DNA from: Bryobacterales bacterium
GTDB lineage: Bacteria > Acidobacteriota > Terriglobia > Bryobacterales > Bryobacteraceae
Reading direction: 5' to 3'
DNA: 7,107 bases
Assembly: GCA_025456495.1 (NCBI GenBank)
Contig: JALOKO010000200.1
Span: forward strand, 1 to 7,107
Under the pieces are notes generated by a model. The model saw nothing but the letters and a program-made list of their open reading frames with translations. It was not told the DNA's origin and did no database searches. Positions 1-6,441 of this stretch are shown here, one piece after another (position 1 is the first letter of the stretch; every line of letters begins with the position of its first letter). The translations under genes were made by a program, and so were the position numbers.

Positions 1-182
1 ACTACGCCGCCACCTGGGGCAGTGTGACGCCCCTGGGCAGGGTGGGCTATCCGGCGGATATCGGCAATGCGTGCGTCCTGTTGTGCTCCGCGCAGGCAGC
101 ATTCATCAGCGGACAAACCGTGTGGGTGGATGGCGGGGTGTTCTCAAAGCTCATCTGGCCAAGCAACCTGCAGGAAGTGTAG
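1..182 (+). CDS. Short-chain dehydrogenase/reductase, C-terminal fragment
   Basis: This is the last 59 codons of a gene that begins before the window; the reading frame starts at base 3 and ends with TAG at 180-182. The fragment contains PLGRVGYPADIG followed by VLLCSAQAAFISGQTVWVDGG-type wording. The P-GR-G-P-DI segment and the GQTVWVDGG segment are the standard C-terminal signatures of classical SDR oxidoreductases, which are NAD(P)-dependent and usually cytoplasmic tetramers. The Rossmann fold and the Tyr-Lys catalytic pair lie outside the window, so the substrate cannot be inferred. After VDGG there is a short tail ending in NLQEV. The next gene starts 47 bases downstream on the same strand, so the two may share a transcript. 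Family assignment is firm; specific function is unknown. Confidence 0.88.
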   Translation, partial: YAATWGSVTPLGRVGYPADIGNACVLLCSAQAAFISGQTVWVDGGVFSKLIWPSNLQEV

Positions 183-218
183 CGCGGCATCCGGCAAGGC
201 GGCCGGCGGGTCAGCCCC

Positions 219-223
219 GAGGA
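219..223 (+). promoter_or_regulatory. Ribosome binding site supporting the peptidase start at 230
   Basis: GAGGA at 219-223 lies six bases before the ATG at 230. This favours 230 over the in-frame ATG at 71, which would run deep inside the upstream SDR gene. A second in-frame ATG at 245 has GAGGG at 236-240 only four bases away and remains possible. Confidence 0.55.
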
Positions 224-229
224 CACTCC

Positions 230-2179
230 ATGGGTGAGGGCGCCATGAAACCTGGGACGGGCTGGCGCGGCGACAAAGCGCTTGCTGAGCATCGGGCGAC
301 AACCCTGGCGTGGGCCGTGCGCCTTGCTTGTGTGCTGTTGCTGGGCAGCGCGTCGTTGGCGAGTAGCGAATCAGGCGCCTGGCGCAAGTATGTGGCGCCG
401 GGGCTGGAACTCTATTCCAATGCAAGCGCGGAACGTGCTCTTCAGGTGGCCGCACGCAGCGCCGAACTATTGGAGGATTACCGCCACGTCGGCTTGCTGG
501 GCAACAGAACGCAGGGCTCTGCCAGCGCCCATCGCAAGCCCGTGCGGCTGGTGCTGTTTGCTGACTTCGCCAGCTATCTGCCTTACCGGATCGCCGCCGA
601 CGCACCCGCTTTTCACATCGGCGGATCGGGAACTAGCCTGGTGCTGCTGCAGGATCTTGAGCAGGACTTCAACCAAGTGCTCGCCCATGAGTTCTTCCAT
701 GTGTACACTGACCATGCCGGGCTGCGTTTGCCAGTTTGGGCAGCCGAAGGTCTAGCGGACTATTTCGCCACCATGCGGCGCGAAACTGCGGCCGACGGGG
801 CGCGCTGGCTAGTGATTGGGGAAGCGCTGCCACGGCACCTGCGATCACTGCAGCGTGCTGACGCTGCCACGATTGACCCCGCTTCGCTGTTGAACATCAC
901 CCACGAGAGCCGCTACCGGGGCGGAAATCCTGACGCCATGGATTTCTATGCCCATTGCTGGCTGGTGGCGCACATGATGATGTCGGACACGCGCTGGAGC
1001 GCGCAACTTCCCACCTTCCTGGAAGTGCTGCGCGATCGCACCAGCGAGCAGGCTTTCCATCTCACCTACGGGGTGGATCTCAACACGCTGCGCGACGCCA
1101 TTCAGCAGTACCGGAAGGGGCAAGGCACCGCAGAGCAATCGGGGGCGACAGCCGGGTTTACGGCCAGACGGGTTGCCGCGCCCGCCGACACCAGCCAACC
1201 AAAGTCGCCCGCCACAGAAGTGGAAATGCCTGATTGGGAGCTGAGGTTACTATTGGCCGACGTGCTGGCGTATCGAGGGCGCCACGATGCGGCCTCCGCC
1301 CGATACCTCGTCTTGCGTGCTGAGTTCCCCGAAACCCCTGAAATCCACGAATCGCTGGGGCACCTGGCGCTGGTGCGAAAGCAACTCAGCGAGGCAGCCC
1401 AGCACTTCGCGGAAGCAGCCCGATTCGGCAGTACGAACGGTGCAGTGTATTTCCTGTTGGCCACCTTGCGCTGCGGGATGCAATCGGAGGAAGCCAGTTG
1501 CATGGAGTGGCTGGAAGCGGCATTGCGCTTCAATCCCGGCAACGCTGAGTTCCGACACTACGCCGTCGATTTTGCGCTGAACATCCGCCAGTTCAAGGCG
1601 GCGCTGGACTGGATGGCCAGCGCCCCGCCGGTGGAGCCTTCCCGGCGCTTCGACTGGCTACACAAGTGGGCCTACGCGCAATACCACCTGAACGATTTCG
1701 ATGGCGCCCGGGCCAGGATTGCCGACGCGCGTTCGCTCCCCTTGCACGCAGGCCAGCAGAAGATGTTGCGTGACCTGGAACGCGCCATCGCGGACCGCGA
1801 GGAGTTCACGCTGCAAATGGAATTGCTGCGTGATGCCACCCAGCAAGGTGACGAGTTCCAGAGGCTGGCCCTGTCGCGCATCCTTGAGAACTTCGCCCGT
1901 CACCAGAACGCGGTGCTGGAAGACGGCAGGCTGCATGAGATCCGCTGCGAACCATCCCATCTGTTTCTGTTGGTGGATACCGCCTCAGGACGACGCCGTC
2001 TGCGGGTGCAGGATCCTATGGACTTAATGGTGCTTCGTGGGTCGCGCCGACTGCCGGAACTGGAACTCACCTGCGGACCCGCCGCCGATACGCCCGTCCG
2101 CGTGGGCTATGTGTGGAATGAAGGACAGATGGAGGGCGCCCTGCGCGTGCTGCAGTTTGACCCCGCCAGAAATCCCTGA
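230..2179 (+). CDS. Exported MA-clan zinc metallopeptidase-like protein with TPR region
   Basis: The product is 649 aa from the ATG at 230 (644 aa from 245). A hydrophobic stretch at about residues 25-44 (TTLAWAVRLACVLLLGSASL) followed by small residues looks like a signal peptide or N-terminal anchor. The likely catalytic core has H153-E154-F-F-H157, then WAAEGLADYF with E173, giving HExxH-x15-E. That spacing resembles the peptidase MA-like/DUF1570 families: the two His and E173 would bind zinc and E154 would be the base. Residues from about 335 to 510 are helical pairs with TPR-like A/G/Y patterns. From about 565 to the end is a beta-rich domain with C573 and C615, which could form a disulfide after export. 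The substrate is unknown. It sits upstream of an ECF sigma/TPR-kinase pair, separated by a structured spacer, so it may be an extracytoplasmic partner or simply a neighbour. Peptidase fold is well supported; activity is inferred. Confidence 0.8.
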   Translation: MGEGAMKPGTGWRGDKALAEHRATTLAWAVRLACVLLLGSASLASSESGAWRKYVAPGLELYSNASAERALQVAARSAELLEDYRHVGLLGNRTQGSASAHRKPVRLVLFADFASYLPYRIAADAPAFHIGGSGTSLVLLQDLEQDFNQVLAHEFFHVYTDHAGLRLPVWAAEGLADYFATMRRETAADGARWLVIGEALPRHLRSLQRADAATIDPASLLNITHESRYRGGNPDAMDFYAHCWLVAHMMMSDTRWSAQLPTFLEVLRDRTSEQAFHLTYGVDLNTLRDAIQQYRKGQGTAEQSGATAGFTARRVAAPADTSQPKSPATEVEMPDWELRLLLADVLAYRGRHDAASARYLVLRAEFPETPEIHESLGHLALVRKQLSEAAQHFAEAARFGSTNGAVYFLLATLRCGMQSEEASCMEWLEAALRFNPGNAEFRHYAVDFALNIRQFKAALDWMASAPPVEPSRRFDWLHKWAYAQYHLNDFDGARARIADARSLPLHAGQQKMLRDLERAIADREEFTLQMELLRDATQQGDEFQRLALSRILENFARHQNAVLEDGRLHEIRCEPSHLFLLVDTASGRRRLRVQDPMDLMVLRGSRRLPELELTCGPAADTPVRVGYVWNEGQMEGALRVLQFDPARNP

Positions 2180-2216
2180 GGCTCCCTTGGGTAGCGCCAA
2201 AGTACGATCCGCATGA

Positions 2217-2237
2217 GCGAACAGACGGCCTGTTCGC
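2217..2237. repeat. Perfect 8-bp inverted repeat, 5-base loop
   Basis: GCGAACAG at 2217-2224 and CTGTTCGC at 2230-2237 are exact reverse complements separated by ACGGC. It begins 37 bases after the peptidase stop. It could be a protein-binding palindrome, a transcript 3'-end stabiliser or part of a leader structure. No T-tract follows, so a rho-independent terminator is unlikely. Confidence 0.7.
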
Positions 2238-2398
2238 GCGTGAACAAAGGAACCCGCGTGCGGCAGCTTGCGGGCGATCCGCACCAAAGCCTGTGCCCCT
2301 TGAGAGGAATGCATGACCTTCAACCCGAACGACAGCGCGGCCATCACCCTACCCTTGCTCTCGTCTGCTACCACGGGAAACCAACGCGGCGCTTTCAG

Positions 2399-2404
2399 TA
2401 TGAT
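2399..2404 (+). promoter_or_regulatory. Candidate -10 element for the sigma factor gene
   Basis: TATGAT matches the TATAAT consensus at five of six positions and lies 70 bases before the ATG at 2475. At the expected distance upstream there is GGAAAC (2376-2381), which is not a housekeeping -35 but is loosely like an ECF -35. If this is the promoter, the transcript would start near 2411 and only the 2475 start codon would be usable. The call is weak. Confidence 0.25.
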
Positions 2405-2474
2405 GAGAGGCAACTGGCAAGTTTCGTCCCTGGCCCCCGCGGCCAACCGCCCTTCCCGGAGAGGCATCCAGACC

Positions 2475-3059
2475 ATGAGTGAAGAACGGCTACCGGATTC
2501 CGGACTCAACGTCACGCAATTGCTGCATGGTTGGAAGAACGGCGATGAGGGCGCGCTGGAAGCGCTCACGCCGATTGTCTACGGCGAGCTGCTGCGCATT
2601 GCCCGGCGCCAACTTCGGACGGAACGCAATGACCACACGCTGGCGCCTACCGCACTGGTTCACGAGGCCTGGATGCGGATGCTGCACCAGAACCGGGCGG
2701 ACTGGCGCGACCGCACCCACTTCTTCGCACTGGCCTCCCGCTTCATGCGACGCATCCTGGTGGACTACTCGCGGAACCATAAGGCGCAGAAGCGCGGTGG
2801 CGCCTTGGCAAAGATCCCGTTGGATGAGGGGATGGATGTCGGCCAGGCCAAGGATGCGTCCATCAGCGCGCTGGACGATGCGCTGACCGCGCTGGCGGAG
2901 TTCGATGAGCGCAAGGCCAAGGTGATTGAGTTGCGCTACTTCGGCGGGCTCACCGCCAATGAGATAGCGGAATATCTGGAAATCTCAGTAGCAACGGTGG
3001 GCCGTGAGTTGCGCATGGCGCAGGCATGGCTTCATCGGGAGATGTGCGCAACGCAGTAA
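2475..3059 (+). CDS. ECF-family RNA polymerase sigma factor (Sigma70_ECF, kinase-linked type)
   Basis: The product is 194 aa from the ATG at 2475, the usual length for this family. It should direct RNA polymerase to a specific promoter set. Region 2 spans about residues 12-105, including NVTQLLHGWKNGDEGALEAL, the HTLAPTALVHEAWMRML segment and FFALASRFMRRILVDYSR. Region 4 spans about 135-190, with VIELRYFGGLTANEIAEYL followed by a helix-turn-helix (about 159-182) ending in WLHRE. These are hallmarks of the Sigma70_ECF family (TIGR02999-like) seen beside Ser/Thr kinases in Acidobacteria and Planctomycetes. GGAGAGG at 2458-2464 precedes the start by 10 bases. An in-frame ATG at 2313, preceded by GAGAGGA at 2302-2308, would add 54 residues with no family resemblance. 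The kinase gene starts 29 bases downstream. No anti-sigma gene is adjacent, so regulation by the kinase is inferred. Confidence 0.9.
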   Translation: MSEERLPDSGLNVTQLLHGWKNGDEGALEALTPIVYGELLRIARRQLRTERNDHTLAPTALVHEAWMRMLHQNRADWRDRTHFFALASRFMRRILVDYSRNHKAQKRGGALAKIPLDEGMDVGQAKDASISALDDALTALAEFDERKAKVIELRYFGGLTANEIAEYLEISVATVGRELRMAQAWLHREMCATQ

Positions 3060-3088
3060 GTGGGAAGCCGTGGCAGGGCTGGCAGGCA

Positions 3089-5860
3089 ATGGACGCAGCA
3101 CGTTGGAAACAAGTCGAAGAGCTCTTCCACCAAGCCATCAACGTGGATGACCGCGCGCGCACCGCGTGGCTGAAGGAGCGTTGCGCGGGAGACCACGAAC
3201 TGCTTGAGGAACTCACGTCACTGCTGCGTCACGAGATGCCGGCTGAAGAGGAGATTCGGCATCTGGTGGCGCACGCCGCCCAACACCTTGAGGTTCCCGC
3301 GCGACGCAAGGCCGCGCCTGGAGTGGGGGACAACGTAGGCCCATACCACCTCATCAAGGAGATTGGCAGCGGGGGCATGGGCGTGGTCTTCCTGGCCATG
3401 CGCAATGACCCCCAGTTCTTCCAGACGGTGGCTATCAAGATTCTGCGGCGTGAGTTTGACGCCTCCATCCTGGCTTCGCGCTTCCTGCGCGAACGACAGA
3501 TTCTGGCCACCCTCAGCCATCCCAACATTGCCCGCGTTCTGGATGGCGGAAGCACTGAGGATGGCACACCCTATCTGGTGATGGAGTTCATCAGCGGCAA
3601 GCCCATCACCGCCTATGCTGCCGAAAAGCAATTGGGGATTGAAGAGAAGATTCGCCTGTTCCAGAAGGTTTGCGAGGCAGTGCAGCATGCCCATCGCAGC
3701 CTGGTGATCCATCGCGACCTAAAGCCCGGCAACGTGATGGTGGGCGATAACGGGGAACCGAAGCTACTGGACTTTGGCATCGCCAAACTGCTGGGTCCTG
3801 AGTTGCTGCCGATGGAGCTCCCCCCCACCGAGACGCAGTGGCGATTGATGACCCCGGACTACGCCAGCCCCGAACAGCTACGCGGCGAGCCGCTCACCAC
3901 CGCCACCGATGTCTACAGCCTGGGCGTCTTGTTGTATGAACTGCTAACTGGGGAACGCCCGTTACGCTTCAAGACGAGAGACCCGATGGAATGGGTAGAG
4001 AGCATCTGCAGCCGCGAGCCGGAGCTGCCCAGTAAGTGCAAGACGCTGAACCCCCGTGAGCGGCGACTTCTGCAGGGCGACCTTGATCAGATTGTCCTGA
4101 AGGCGCTGCGCAAGGAACCCGAGCGACGCTATGGGTCCGCGTCGAGGCTGGCCGATGATCTGGAGCGCTTCCTGAATGGAGAGCCGGTGGAGGCGCATCG
4201 TGGCACGGTGCGCTATCGCACGTTTCGCTTCGTACATCGTCACCGACTGGTGTTCAGCATGGGCATGCTGGTGATTATGGCGCTGGTGGGCGGCATGGCC
4301 ACCACCACCTGGCAGGCGCGGCAGGCTGAGCGCAGGTTTCAGCAGTTGCGCGGGTTTGCCCACGCCGTGGTGTTTGAACTGGATGATCGCATCCGCGCTC
4401 TTCCCGGCTCCACGGAGGCGCGTGGTGCGCTCATCCGCACCTCTCTGCGCTATGTCGACAACCTCTCGCGCGACGCGGGCGGGGATGCCGAATTGATGGC
4501 CGAACTGGCCCGCGCCTATCGCAGGATCGGCGATGTGCAGGGCTCTCCGTTCCAACCCAATCTTGGCGACACAGCAGCAGCGATCGTCAGCTATCGCAAG
4601 GCAGTGCAACTTGGATTGGGCGCGCAGGAGGCTGCTCCGCGGAACCTGGATGTCCTGCTGGAAACCCCGGAAAGCCAGTTCGCGCTCGGGCGCATCCTGG
4701 CGCATTCAGGCGGCTTGCGTGAGGCGTCGGAGCTCTTTCAAGAGGCCACCCGGCGCGCTGAGCAATTGGCGCGCGATCACAGCTACGATGCGCGGGTGAC
4801 TGACCTCCGCAGCCGGGGTGCGATGTACCTGGGCGATGTCCGCATGCTGACCGGCGAACCCGAAAAGGCAATGGAGCACTACCGGCTGGCGACCCTTTTG
4901 CTGGAAGCCGCGGACGCCACGGATCCGTCAACCATGCGCGAGATTGCGCGCGCCTATGCTCGGCTTGCCGATGCCCGCGCCGCCACCGGGAATCTGCGGT
5001 TGGCCGTTCAACAGTATGAACGAAGCATCGAACTGCGCCGCACCTTGGCGCGGCGTTTCCCCCAGGACGATGAGCATCAGCGGGATCTTTTCAACGCCTA
5101 TATCTCGTTGGGCTCCTTGTGGGGCGCCCCCAGGGCGTTAAGCCTGCGCGACAAAGCGATGGCGCGGCAGTGGTTCGCCAAGGCCTTGGTGATTGCCGAG
5201 GATCTGGCGGGCAACGACCCTGCCAGCACGCGCGCTCGCGTGGATGTTGCATTTGCACGCGCGCACATGGCCGAATCGCTGCCGGAGGCGCAGTTGGAGG
5301 ATGCGATCCGGATGATGCGGGACTCGGTTCAGATCTTCGATGATATCGTCGCGGCTTCGCCGAAGAACGTTGGGTACCGGCAATGGCAGGCGCGCCGCTA
5401 TGACGGGCTGGCGCAACTGCTGCGGCAGCGGCGCGAGGATCGAGAAGCACTCAGCGCATGGGAGCGAGCCCTGGCCATTCGCCGCCTACTGCTGGAGGAA
5501 GAACCGTCCAGAATGGACCTGCAATTGGAACTCAGCGCAGCCGCCTGCGGCATGGTGGGCCTGCTGGCACGCCTGGGCGACCCGCGTCTGGAGGAAGCCG
5601 CAGCGGAGGCGCAGCGCCTGCTGGTCCCCCTGGAAAACGGTCCGCGCACGCTGGGCGCGCTGACGCAGTGCGCGGAGTGCTACGAAGCGCTTGCGCTGGC
5701 AGCGCAACGCCTGGGGCATGGGGACCCCGCGGTGTGGCGGAGCAAAGCGGCCTCGGCCTGGGAGACCTGGCGGGAACGGGGTGTGGCCAATCCCTACACC
5801 TTGGCTCGCCTGCGCGCTTTGCAAACCAACCCGACTCGGATTGCGGCGCGCCGTGATTAG
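3089..5860 (+). CDS. Transmembrane Hanks-type Ser/Thr protein kinase with TPR sensor region
   Basis: The product is 923 aa from the ATG at 3089; MDAARWKQVEELFHQAI is the usual opening of this group. Starting at the in-frame ATG at 3026 would overlap the sigma gene and add unrelated residues. The kinase domain spans about 86-365 and looks active: glycine loop GSGGMG at 93-98, K117 in VAIK, probable alpha-C E135, H208-R209-D210 with KPGN, D228-F-G, S260-P-E262, and D274 in TDVYSLG. The activation segment RLMTPDYASPEQ carries a likely phosphorylated Thr. One membrane helix lies at about 387-408, preceded by a basic stretch, so the kinase should be cytoplasmic and the remaining roughly 510 residues extracytoplasmic. 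That part is mostly TPR-like helices, with the family-typical GDVQGSPFQPNLGDT segment. It follows the ECF sigma gene by 29 bases and is probably co-transcribed. Phosphorylation of the sigma factor is the likely but unproven role. Confidence 0.92.
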   Translation: MDAARWKQVEELFHQAINVDDRARTAWLKERCAGDHELLEELTSLLRHEMPAEEEIRHLVAHAAQHLEVPARRKAAPGVGDNVGPYHLIKEIGSGGMGVVFLAMRNDPQFFQTVAIKILRREFDASILASRFLRERQILATLSHPNIARVLDGGSTEDGTPYLVMEFISGKPITAYAAEKQLGIEEKIRLFQKVCEAVQHAHRSLVIHRDLKPGNVMVGDNGEPKLLDFGIAKLLGPELLPMELPPTETQWRLMTPDYASPEQLRGEPLTTATDVYSLGVLLYELLTGERPLRFKTRDPMEWVESICSREPELPSKCKTLNPRERRLLQGDLDQIVLKALRKEPERRYGSASRLADDLERFLNGEPVEAHRGTVRYRTFRFVHRHRLVFSMGMLVIMALVGGMATTTWQARQAERRFQQLRGFAHAVVFELDDRIRALPGSTEARGALIRTSLRYVDNLSRDAGGDAELMAELARAYRRIGDVQGSPFQPNLGDTAAAIVSYRKAVQLGLGAQEAAPRNLDVLLETPESQFALGRILAHSGGLREASELFQEATRRAEQLARDHSYDARVTDLRSRGAMYLGDVRMLTGEPEKAMEHYRLATLLLEAADATDPSTMREIARAYARLADARAATGNLRLAVQQYERSIELRRTLARRFPQDDEHQRDLFNAYISLGSLWGAPRALSLRDKAMARQWFAKALVIAEDLAGNDPASTRARVDVAFARAHMAESLPEAQLEDAIRMMRDSVQIFDDIVAASPKNVGYRQWQARRYDGLAQLLRQRREDREALSAWERALAIRRLLLEEEPSRMDLQLELSAAACGMVGLLARLGDPRLEEAAAEAQRLLVPLENGPRTLGALTQCAECYEALALAAQRLGHGDPAVWRSKAASAWETWRERGVANPYTLARLRALQTNPTRIAARRD

Positions 5861-5870
5861 GCTTCGCGCC
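5845..5870. repeat. Inverted repeat spanning the kinase stop codon
   Basis: GGCGCG at 5845-5850 and CGCGCC at 5865-5870 are reverse complements with a 14-base loop that contains the TAG stop. The sequence after it is ACAGGA, with no T-tract, so it is not a typical intrinsic terminator. It may still mark the 3' end of the sigma/kinase transcript. Confidence 0.4.
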
Positions 5871-5928
5871 ACAGGATGCCAGTCTGTCCAGCACCGTCGT
5901 CATCCAAACAGTTGGTTACATCCCGTTA

Positions 5929-5988
5929 GTCGCCGGTGTTGGCGTCGCCGGTGTTGGCGTCGCCGGTGTTGGCGTCGCCGGTCTTGCC
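5929..5988. repeat. 15-bp tandem repeat, three exact copies plus one diverged
   Basis: The unit GTCGCCGGTGTTGGC occurs at 5929-5943, 5944-5958 and 5959-5973 without mismatch. A fourth copy at 5974-5988 differs at two positions (GTCGCCGGTCTTGCC). Each junction creates GGCGTCGCC, a short palindrome that could form small hairpins. The array lies between the kinase stop and nikR, and its last copy overlaps the candidate nikR -35. The unit is five codons long and one frame would read VAGVG repeats, but that frame has no usual start codon after the upstream stop at 5854, so I treat it as non-coding. It is too short and lacks spacers, so it is not CRISPR. Confidence 0.9.
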
Positions 5989-6013
5989 GCACGGCATCGC
6001 GGTTCGTTACGCT
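5984..6013 (+). promoter_or_regulatory. Candidate nikR promoter
   Basis: TTGCCG at 5984-5989 and TACGCT at 6008-6013 are separated by 18 bases and could be -35 and -10 elements. Transcription would then start about 5 bases before the nikR ATG, giving a nearly leaderless message. That agrees with the lack of a clear ribosome binding site before 6025. I found no GTATGA-N16-TCATAC type NikR operator nearby. The call is tentative. Confidence 0.3.
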
Positions 6014-6024
6014 AAAGACGCTGC

Positions 6025-6441
6025 ATGCCTACCCTCAGCCGCATTGGTGTCGCCATTGAAAGTGATCTGCTGGATCGCTTCGACAGCCACATCCAGCAAT
6101 TGGGCTACCAGAATCGCTCAGAGGCCTTTCGCGACCTGATTCGGAATGCGTTAACGACCAAGGCCATCGAAGACCCTGACAGCATTGCGATGGGGACGCT
6201 CACGCTGCTGTATGACCATCACACCGGTGGCCTCAGCGCTCGCCTCACTGAGTTGCAACACGAGGCCGAAGGCATCATCCTCTCTACCATGCATATCCAT
6301 GTCACGCACCACTTGTGCCTGGAAGTGATCGTGCTGCGAGGACGAGCTGGCGCCCTGGAGCGCTTGGCCGGCGGCATTGGCAGCCAGCGCGGAGTGCTGC
6401 ACGCAAAGCTGGTGATTGCTGCTGCGGGGGACGTGCCATGA
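6025..6441 (+). CDS. nikR: Nickel-responsive transcriptional regulator NikR
   Basis: The product is 138 aa, the normal NikR length. The N-terminal ribbon-helix-helix DNA-binding domain covers about residues 1-45: RIGVAIESDLLDRFD, then GYQNRSEAFRDLIRNAL, which matches the E. coli NikR pattern. The C-terminal ACT-like, tetramer-forming domain carries all four nickel ligands, H79, H90, H92 and C98, with exactly the E. coli spacing (76, 87, 89, 95). QRGVLH near residue 121 is also family-typical. NikR normally represses nickel uptake genes when nickel is bound; no nickel transporter or nickel enzyme is in this window, so its targets lie elsewhere or include its own promoter. It follows the 15-bp repeat array and has no strong ribosome binding site. 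Its stop overlaps the acpS start (ATGA), implying translational coupling. Confidence 0.93.
   Translation: MPTLSRIGVAIESDLLDRFDSHIQQLGYQNRSEAFRDLIRNALTTKAIEDPDSIAMGTLTLLYDHHTGGLSARLTELQHEAEGIILSTMHIHVTHHLCLEVIVLRGRAGALERLAGGIGSQRGVLHAKLVIAAAGDVP

Larger units (their letters stand above)
2180..2474 (+). promoter_or_regulatory. Structured intergenic leader before the sigma/kinase operon
   Basis: This is 295 bases without a convincing conserved gene between the peptidase and the sigma factor. Its first 105 bases hold several overlapping inverted repeats: 8-bp arms at 2217-2224/2230-2237, TGTTC/GAACA at 2231-2235/2242-2246, CCCGC/GCGGG at 2253-2257/2270-2274, and GTGCGG/CCGCAC at 2258-2263/2279-2284. 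Some arms are shared, so the structures exclude one another. No run of T follows any of them, which argues against a simple intrinsic terminator. A GGAAC at 2249-2253 resembles an ECF -35 element, but I see no convincing -10 partner. From 2313 there is also an open frame joined to the sigma gene. Promoter and regulatory roles are inferred. Confidence 0.4.

Noticed and set aside
71..229. Upstream in-frame ATG at 71 as start of the peptidase gene
   Set aside because: It would overlap most of the SDR 3' end, lacks a good ribosome binding site and would bury the signal-like segment 80 residues in. The ATG at 230 has GAGGA at proper distance.
144..605. Minus-strand open frames across the window, such as this one and those opposite the kinase, sigma and nikR genes
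   Set aside because: They lie opposite strongly supported + strand genes, give Arg/Pro/Ala-rich products and match no family; this is expected in GC-rich DNA.
2217..2237. LexA (SOS) box in the leader palindrome
   Set aside because: The arms resemble CGAAC/GTTCG, but they are separated by nine bases, whereas the Gram-positive-type box has four. The neighbouring genes are not SOS genes.
2213..2482. 89-codon open frame in the leader
   Set aside because: Its product has low complexity and no recognisable family, it overlaps the sigma gene's start in another frame, and it runs through the inverted repeats.
3026..3088. Longer kinase start at 3026
   Set aside because: It overlaps the sigma gene and adds 21 residues without family resemblance; MDAARWKQVEELF at 3089 is the usual opening.
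5458..5856. Long + strand frame inside the kinase 3' end
   Set aside because: It is a shifted frame of the well-supported TPR region and its product has Gly/Arg/Pro-rich composition without a recognisable fold.
5929..5988. CRISPR array
   Set aside because: Units are 15 bp, directly abutting, with no spacers and no cas genes nearby.
5861..6024. NikR operator of the E. coli type before nikR
   Set aside because: No GTATGA...TCATAC palindrome or close relative could be found; many NikR proteins use different, poorly conserved sites.
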